Under the pieces are notes generated by a model that did not search any database, was not told the DNA's origin, and saw only the letters and a program-made list of their open reading frames with translations. Made by a program: the position numbers and the translations under genes. Below, piece after piece: positions 8,314 to 11,502 of a stretch of DNA of 11,502 nt (positions are counted from its first letter, which is position 1; every line of letters starts with the position of its first letter). The DNA comes from Flavobacteriales bacterium. GTDB lineage: Bacteria > Bacteroidota > Bacteroidia > Flavobacteriales > BACL11. Location of the stretch: NCBI GenBank assembly GCA_002683775.1, contig NYTT01000015.1:1-11502 (forward strand). Reading direction: 5' to 3'.

Positions 8314-8329
8314 AAAATTAATTAATTTT
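8314..8329. repeat. Perfect 16-bp palindrome over the MBL hydrolase stop codon
   Basis: AAAATTAATTAATTTT reads the same on both strands and contains the stop codon of the minus-strand MBL gene (8318-8320). Downstream on the minus strand lies a T-rich tract that covers most of the 56-base gap before the protease start. As RNA it could form a short stem of A-U pairs only, too weak to call a firm intrinsic terminator; partial attenuation between the two genes is possible. Palindromes of this kind also arise easily in AT-rich DNA. Confidence 0.35.
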
Positions 8330-9082
8330 TAAAGTCTGTCCATCAAATGCTAATTGAATATTTGAAGGTAATTGATTGTTTACTTCTTCATGTAAACCCA
8401 TATGATGAGAGATATGCGTAAGCAAAGCTCTTTTTGGTTTTATTTCTTCAATAAGATTAATAGATTGTTCTAAGTTAAAGTGTGAAATATGTTTTTTTCT
8501 TTGAAGAGAATCTAATATTAGTAAATCTGCACCTTTAATTTTTTCTTTTTCAATTTCAGAAATTTCACTTATATCAGTTAGATATACAAAATCATTTATT
8601 CTAAAACCAAATACTTGCATTTTATAATGCAAAGCTTTAATTGGAATAATATCTAAATTATTTATCTTAAAGATTTTATTTTCAAACAAATTTATATTAA
8701 CTTTAGGTACACCTGGATAATTATAAGTATCGAAAATGTAAGGAAATTCATTTTTAAGCGCATTACTTGTAATATTAGTACAAAAAACTTGAATATCTTT
8801 TTTCCATTTATGATTAAACGCTCTAATATCATCCATACCAGCTACATGGTCTTTATGATGATGTGTGAATAATATTGCATCTATATTATCTACATCTTCT
8901 CTTAACATTTGCTGTCTAAAGTCTGGGCCTGTATCTATAACGATTGTAGAATTGTCAACCTCTATCATTACAGATGATCTTAATCTATTATCTTTAGGAT
9001 TGCTTGAAGTACATATGTTACATTTACATGCAATAACAGGAACACCTTGTGATGTTCCAGTGCCTAATAATGTTATCTTCAT
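8318..9082 (-). CDS. PhnP-like metallo-beta-lactamase-fold hydrolase
   Basis: A complete 254-residue cytoplasmic enzyme without signal peptide. It opens with LLGTGTSQGVPV at 5-16 and a cysteine cluster CKCNIC at 19-24, the structural zinc site seen in PhnP-type phosphodiesterases. IDTGPDFRQQML at 49-60 precedes the metal motif HHHKDH at 74-79 (HxHxDH) and GMDDIRAFN at 82-90. Further likely metal ligands are His152, Asp170 in YLTD and His223 in LTHISHH. All expected catalytic residues are present, so it should be active. The closest well-studied relatives hydrolyse phosphoribosyl 1,2-cyclic phosphate in phosphonate use, but no phn gene is nearby and this is a widespread housekeeping-type homologue in Bacteroidota, so the substrate is open (a cyclic nucleotide or phosphodiester is the general expectation). 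The start MKITLLGTGTS is the usual one for the family. It lies upstream of the protease gene on the same strand and may share its transcript. Confidence 0.88.
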   Translation of the reverse strand: MKITLLGTGTSQGVPVIACKCNICTSSNPKDNRLRSSVMIEVDNSTIVIDTGPDFRQQMLREDVDNIDAILFTHHHKDHVAGMDDIRAFNHKWKKDIQVFCTNITSNALKNEFPYIFDTYNYPGVPKVNINLFENKIFKINNLDIIPIKALHYKMQVFGFRINDFVYLTDISEISEIEKEKIKGADLLILDSLQRKKHISHFNLEQSINLIEEIKPKRALLTHISHHMGLHEEVNNQLPSNIQLAFDGQTLKIN

Positions 9083-9102
9083 AGAAGTGATTTCATTATT
9101 TA

Positions 9103-9110
9103 CAAAATTA
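9103..9110 (-). promoter_or_regulatory. Candidate -7 box for the MBL hydrolase gene
   Basis: CAAAATTA on the + strand is TAATTTTG on the minus strand, an exact match to the Bacteroidota TAnnTTTG box and the same eight bases as the box before the BatA/VWA gene. The expected transcript start near 9098 would give a leader of about 16 bases before the ATG at 9082. No well-spaced -33 TTTG is seen; the nearest minus-strand TTG (9124-9126) leaves only 13 bases, so the call rests on the -7 box and its position. Confidence 0.45.
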
Positions 9111-9144
9111 ATAGATAAAAATTCAATTTTAGAGATTATCTGTA

Positions 9145-9152
9145 TAAATTTG
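9145..9152 (+). promoter_or_regulatory. Candidate -7 box for the 471-residue protein / TonB receptor operon
   Basis: TAAATTTG followed by C is an exact match to the flavobacterial TAnnTTTGc box. The expected transcript start near 9157 gives a leader of about 16 bases before the ATG at 9173. No clear -33 TTG lies 17-23 bases upstream, so strength and exact use are uncertain. Together with the minus-strand box at 9103-9110 it makes this 90-base gap a divergent promoter region. Confidence 0.5.
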
Positions 9153-9172
9153 CAACAATCAAATATTTACAT

Positions 9173-10588
9173 ATGACAAATAATGTAACATTAACAGCTG
9201 GACAAAAAGCACTACAGATTAATTTAGACGAATCAATTTACGGTTCATTTGTTGAAATTGGGGCAGGTCAAGAAGTGGTACGACATTTTTTTAAAGCTGG
9301 TGCAGCTTCAACAACTATAGCTAAAACAATGTCTGCCTACGATAGAGATTTTTCTGATGCTATTTATGGAAAAGAAAATGACTACAGATACGTATGTAAG
9401 TCTAGGTTAGAGAAAATGCTTGATCATGAATATCAATTATTAGATGAAAGATTAGACAGGAAAAAATATTCAAAATCTAAATTCTTTACATATGCAGATA
9501 CGATTTCAACAATAAATTATTCAAAGACACTTAAAGGACATGGATGGATTGGTGTTAGATTTCAAAGTAATCCCAAGGAAAAACCTTCTGATTTTATTAT
9601 TCATATAATCTTAAATGACCAAGATGCTAAACTACAACAAGAATCTATTGGTATTATAGGAACTAATATTCTACATGCTTGCTTTAATGAAAAAGATCCT
9701 AAGGAAATTCTAAAAAGAGCCTACGATAATCTTGAAAAAGATCAATTTGAAATCGATATGGTTGAAGCAACTGGTCCAAATTTTAAAGATGTAGATAATA
9801 GATTATTAAGTTTAACTCTTGTTAAAGAAAGAATGACTAATGCTGTAATCTTTACACCAGATGGTAAAAACAAACAACCTTCTGACATACTTTATAAAAA
9901 AAACATTCTGACAATGAGAGGGTCATTTAGACCTGTAACTAAAGTCAATATTGACATGCTAGAAAATGGACTTACAGCTTTTGAGAATTCCAAGAAAGTT
10001 AATAAGGAAAAAATTCAAATTCTTTTTGAAATCACTCTAAGTAACTTAAAAGCAGAGGGAGAGGTAGATGAGCAAGATTTTTTAGACAGGGCTGATATTT
10101 TATGTTCATTAGGATATACAGTTATGATTTCAAACTATAAAAAGTTTTATAAAATTATAGAATATTTATCACAATTTACAAAATCTAGAATGGGTGTAAT
10201 ATTAGGTGTTGATAATTTGGTAGATATGTTTGAAGAAAAATACTACAGAAATTTAAATGGTGGTATTATGGAAGCCTTTGGAGTTATTTTTACCAGAGAT
10301 ATTAAATTCTACTTATATCCATACAAACCAAATAATATAACTAAACTTTTAAACAGTACCAATATTCCTGTTCATCCAAGAGTTAAAGATTTGTATAATT
10401 ATCTACATTATAACGGTAGAATTAAGGATCTAAATTATAATTCTGATACACTCGGAATTTTTTCAAGAGACATACTAAAAAGAATTAAAAATAATCAAAT
10501 AGGTACATGGGAAGAGGCTGTTCCAGATGGTGTAGCAAAAATAATAATGGATAAAAAACTATTTATGAATAAATCAAATTACATATGA
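9173..10588 (+). CDS. Conserved protein of unknown function, 471 residues
   Basis: A soluble-looking protein with no signal peptide or membrane segment. I recognise it as a member of a conserved family found in Bacteroidota and some other phyla, with strongly kept blocks: TAGQKALQINLDESIYGSFVEIGAGQEV (8-35), FKAGAASTTIAKTMSAYDRDFSDAIYG (40-66), LEKMLDHEYQLL (79-90), GHGWIGVRF (122-130), QQESIGIIGTN (155-165), RGSFRPVTKV (249-258), DEQDFLDRADIL (299-310), VMISNYKKFYKI (317-328) and EEKYYRNLNGGIMEAFG (354-370). No biochemical role is known to me. From memory, homologues are sometimes named nicotinate-nucleotide adenylyltransferase or TonB-dependent receptor. I see neither the nucleotidyltransferase HxGH signature nor any barrel or plug sequence, so I do not use those names. 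The ATG at 9173 fits the family start and follows a Bacteroidota -7 box. Its stop overlaps the start of a TonB receptor gene (ATGA), indicating coupled expression. Confidence 0.8.
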   Translation: MTNNVTLTAGQKALQINLDESIYGSFVEIGAGQEVVRHFFKAGAASTTIAKTMSAYDRDFSDAIYGKENDYRYVCKSRLEKMLDHEYQLLDERLDRKKYSKSKFFTYADTISTINYSKTLKGHGWIGVRFQSNPKEKPSDFIIHIILNDQDAKLQQESIGIIGTNILHACFNEKDPKEILKRAYDNLEKDQFEIDMVEATGPNFKDVDNRLLSLTLVKERMTNAVIFTPDGKNKQPSDILYKKNILTMRGSFRPVTKVNIDMLENGLTAFENSKKVNKEKIQILFEITLSNLKAEGEVDEQDFLDRADILCSLGYTVMISNYKKFYKIIEYLSQFTKSRMGVILGVDNLVDMFEEKYYRNLNGGIMEAFGVIFTRDIKFYLYPYKPNNITKLLNSTNIPVHPRVKDLYNYLHYNGRIKDLNYNSDTLGIFSRDILKRIKNNQIGTWEEAVPDGVAKIIMDKKLFMNKSNYI

Positions 10589-11502
10589 AACAAATAATTT
10601 TCTTCATTTTACTTCCTTTTTTTTTATTCTCTCAAGAATCAAAAATATCAAATTTAAAAACTGATAACAAAAACATAGTTGGAAAAATATCAGGAAAAAT
10701 AAAATCTGTTGATGACAAATCTAATCTTGAATTCGCTAGTGTAAGCTTGTTTAGGTCTGATAATAAAGATTTAATTGAAGGAACAATTACAGATAGTAAA
10801 GGAAGATTTAAGTTTAAAAATATTATTACGGGAGATTATATTTTAAAGATTAGTTTTATTGGTTTCGAATCTAAAGAAATAATATTTTCAACTAATAAAT
10901 TAGACCCAAATTTTCAAGATAACAACATTTATCTTAATACGGACTCAAAACTTCTTGAAGAAATAAACATTAAAGATGAGAAAGCAATATATGAAACTAG
11001 AATAGATAAAATAGTGTACAATGCTGAAAATGATTTAAATGATGCTGAAAATGATGCGACTGACGTTCTTAGAAAAGCTCCTTTATTATCTGTTGACCTT
11101 GAAGGAAATGTTAGTTTAAGAGGATCTAAAAATATTAAATTTTTAGTTAATGGAAAAGCGTCAAGTTTTTTTTCATCAGATGTATCAACAGCTCTGCAGA
11201 TGATTCCAGCTGATCAAATTAAAAAAGTAGAAGTTATTACTAGTCCAGGTGCGAAATATGAAGGTGAAGGAGATGCTGGAATAGTTAATATAATAACTAA
11301 GAAAACAATTATTGATGGATATAACGCAACATTAAATACAATGATTGGCTCTAAAGTTACAAGAAACGGATTTAGTTTAAATTTAGGTAAAGGAAAATTC
11401 GGATTATCATCAAGAGCTAATTTTTATGGTAGCTGGCCAGGTAGAATAGGTAAAAATACATATACAAGATATGATTGGACAAACATAAATGATAACGATA
11501 CA
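10585..11502 (+). CDS. TonB-dependent outer-membrane receptor, N-terminal part (3' end outside window)
   Basis: An open frame of 306 codons from ATG 10585 to the window edge with no stop. Residues 1-17 (MKQIIFFILLPFFLFSQ) form a signal peptide. Residues about 32-118 make a carboxypeptidase-regulatory-like beta-sandwich domain (GKISGKIKSVDD, FASVSLF, GTITDSKGRFKFKNIITGDYILKISFIGFE), typical of Bacteroidota receptors. A TonB plug domain follows at about 140-240: ATDVLRKAPLLSVDLEGNVSLRG, IKFLVNGK at 184-191, MIPADQIKKVEVITSPGAKYEGEGDAGIVNIITKK at 206-240. After this the first strands of the outer-membrane barrel begin. The plug sequence resembles the receptor group whose C-terminal barrel is the 'outer membrane beta-barrel family' type rather than SusC; no SusD gene is visible. 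The substrate cannot be told. The start overlaps the previous gene's stop by four bases with no separate promoter or ribosome-binding site, so expression is likely coupled to the 471-residue protein. Confidence 0.88.
   Translation, partial: MKQIIFFILLPFFLFSQESKISNLKTDNKNIVGKISGKIKSVDDKSNLEFASVSLFRSDNKDLIEGTITDSKGRFKFKNIITGDYILKISFIGFESKEIIFSTNKLDPNFQDNNIYLNTDSKLLEEINIKDEKAIYETRIDKIVYNAENDLNDAENDATDVLRKAPLLSVDLEGNVSLRGSKNIKFLVNGKASSFFSSDVSTALQMIPADQIKKVEVITSPGAKYEGEGDAGIVNIITKKTIIDGYNATLNTMIGSKVTRNGFSLNLGKGKFGLSSRANFYGSWPGRIGKNTYTRYDWTNINDNDT

Noticed and set aside
8262..8317. A separate promoter for the protease gene
   Set aside because: No TAnnTTTG box is found on the minus strand; the closest, TATTTTTA (8275-8282), misses the final G and lacks a well-spaced -33 element.
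8865..9176. 103-codon open frame on the plus strand
   Set aside because: It is antisense to the metal-binding half of the MBL hydrolase gene and runs through the divergent promoter region into the start of the next gene.
9173..10588. Naming the 471-residue protein nicotinate-nucleotide adenylyltransferase
   Set aside because: No HxGH or ISSTxxR-type signature of that enzyme family is present in the sequence.
11023..11055. Direct repeat GCTGAAAATGAT, two copies 21 bases apart
   Set aside because: It encodes AEND twice within the linker before the TonB plug; the linker length matches what I recall of the family, so it looks like chance similarity and not a duplication.
1..11502. A defence, mobile-element or other undescribed multi-gene system
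   Set aside because: The genes belong to recognisable Bacteroidota families in ordinary compact operons; there are no integrase, transposase, repeat-array or toxin-antitoxin signs and no obvious compositional break.

Overview
The window looks like an ordinary chromosomal stretch from a low-GC member of the Bacteroidota, most likely a marine flavobacterium-type organism. The evidence is a strongly AT-rich base composition (not computed exactly), the Bacteroidota-specific families present (DUF5916 barrel protein, BatA/VWA protein, a type IX secretion cargo, a TonB-dependent receptor with a carboxypeptidase-like N-terminal domain), promoter boxes of the Bacteroidota TAnnTTTG type, and no clear Shine-Dalgarno sequences before the starts.

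Layout. Positions 1-2152 (+) hold the 3' part of a DUF5916 outer-membrane barrel gene, overlapped by 4 bases (ATGA) by a LolD-like ABC transporter ATPase gene. Positions 2162-5496 (+) hold a Bacteroidota promoter that sits almost on the start codon, a membrane-anchored BatA/VWA protein, and, two bases later, a dihydroorotase-like protein that has lost most of the metal-binding residues of the family. Positions 5493-9082 (-) hold a large secreted M36-type metalloprotease with a type IX sorting tail, preceded in its own direction by a PhnP-like metallo-beta-lactamase-fold hydrolase. The protease and the dihydroorotase-like gene converge tail to tail with interleaved stop codons. Positions 9083-9172 are a divergent promoter region. 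Positions 9173-11502 (+) hold a conserved 471-residue protein of unknown role, overlapped (ATGA) by a TonB-dependent receptor gene that runs off the end of the window.

Much of the content concerns the cell envelope: outer-membrane barrels, a lipoprotein-export type ATPase, a membrane VWA protein and a secreted protease. The dihydroorotase-like protein, the MBL hydrolase and the 471-residue protein look cytoplasmic. There is no gene-free stretch longer than 90 bases, and I see no tRNA, rRNA, CRISPR array, insertion sequence, phage gene or defence system. I found no convincing undescribed system. The points most worth a second look are the apparently non-catalytic dihydroorotase homologue paired with a BatA/VWA protein, and the uncharacterised protein translationally coupled to a TonB receptor.
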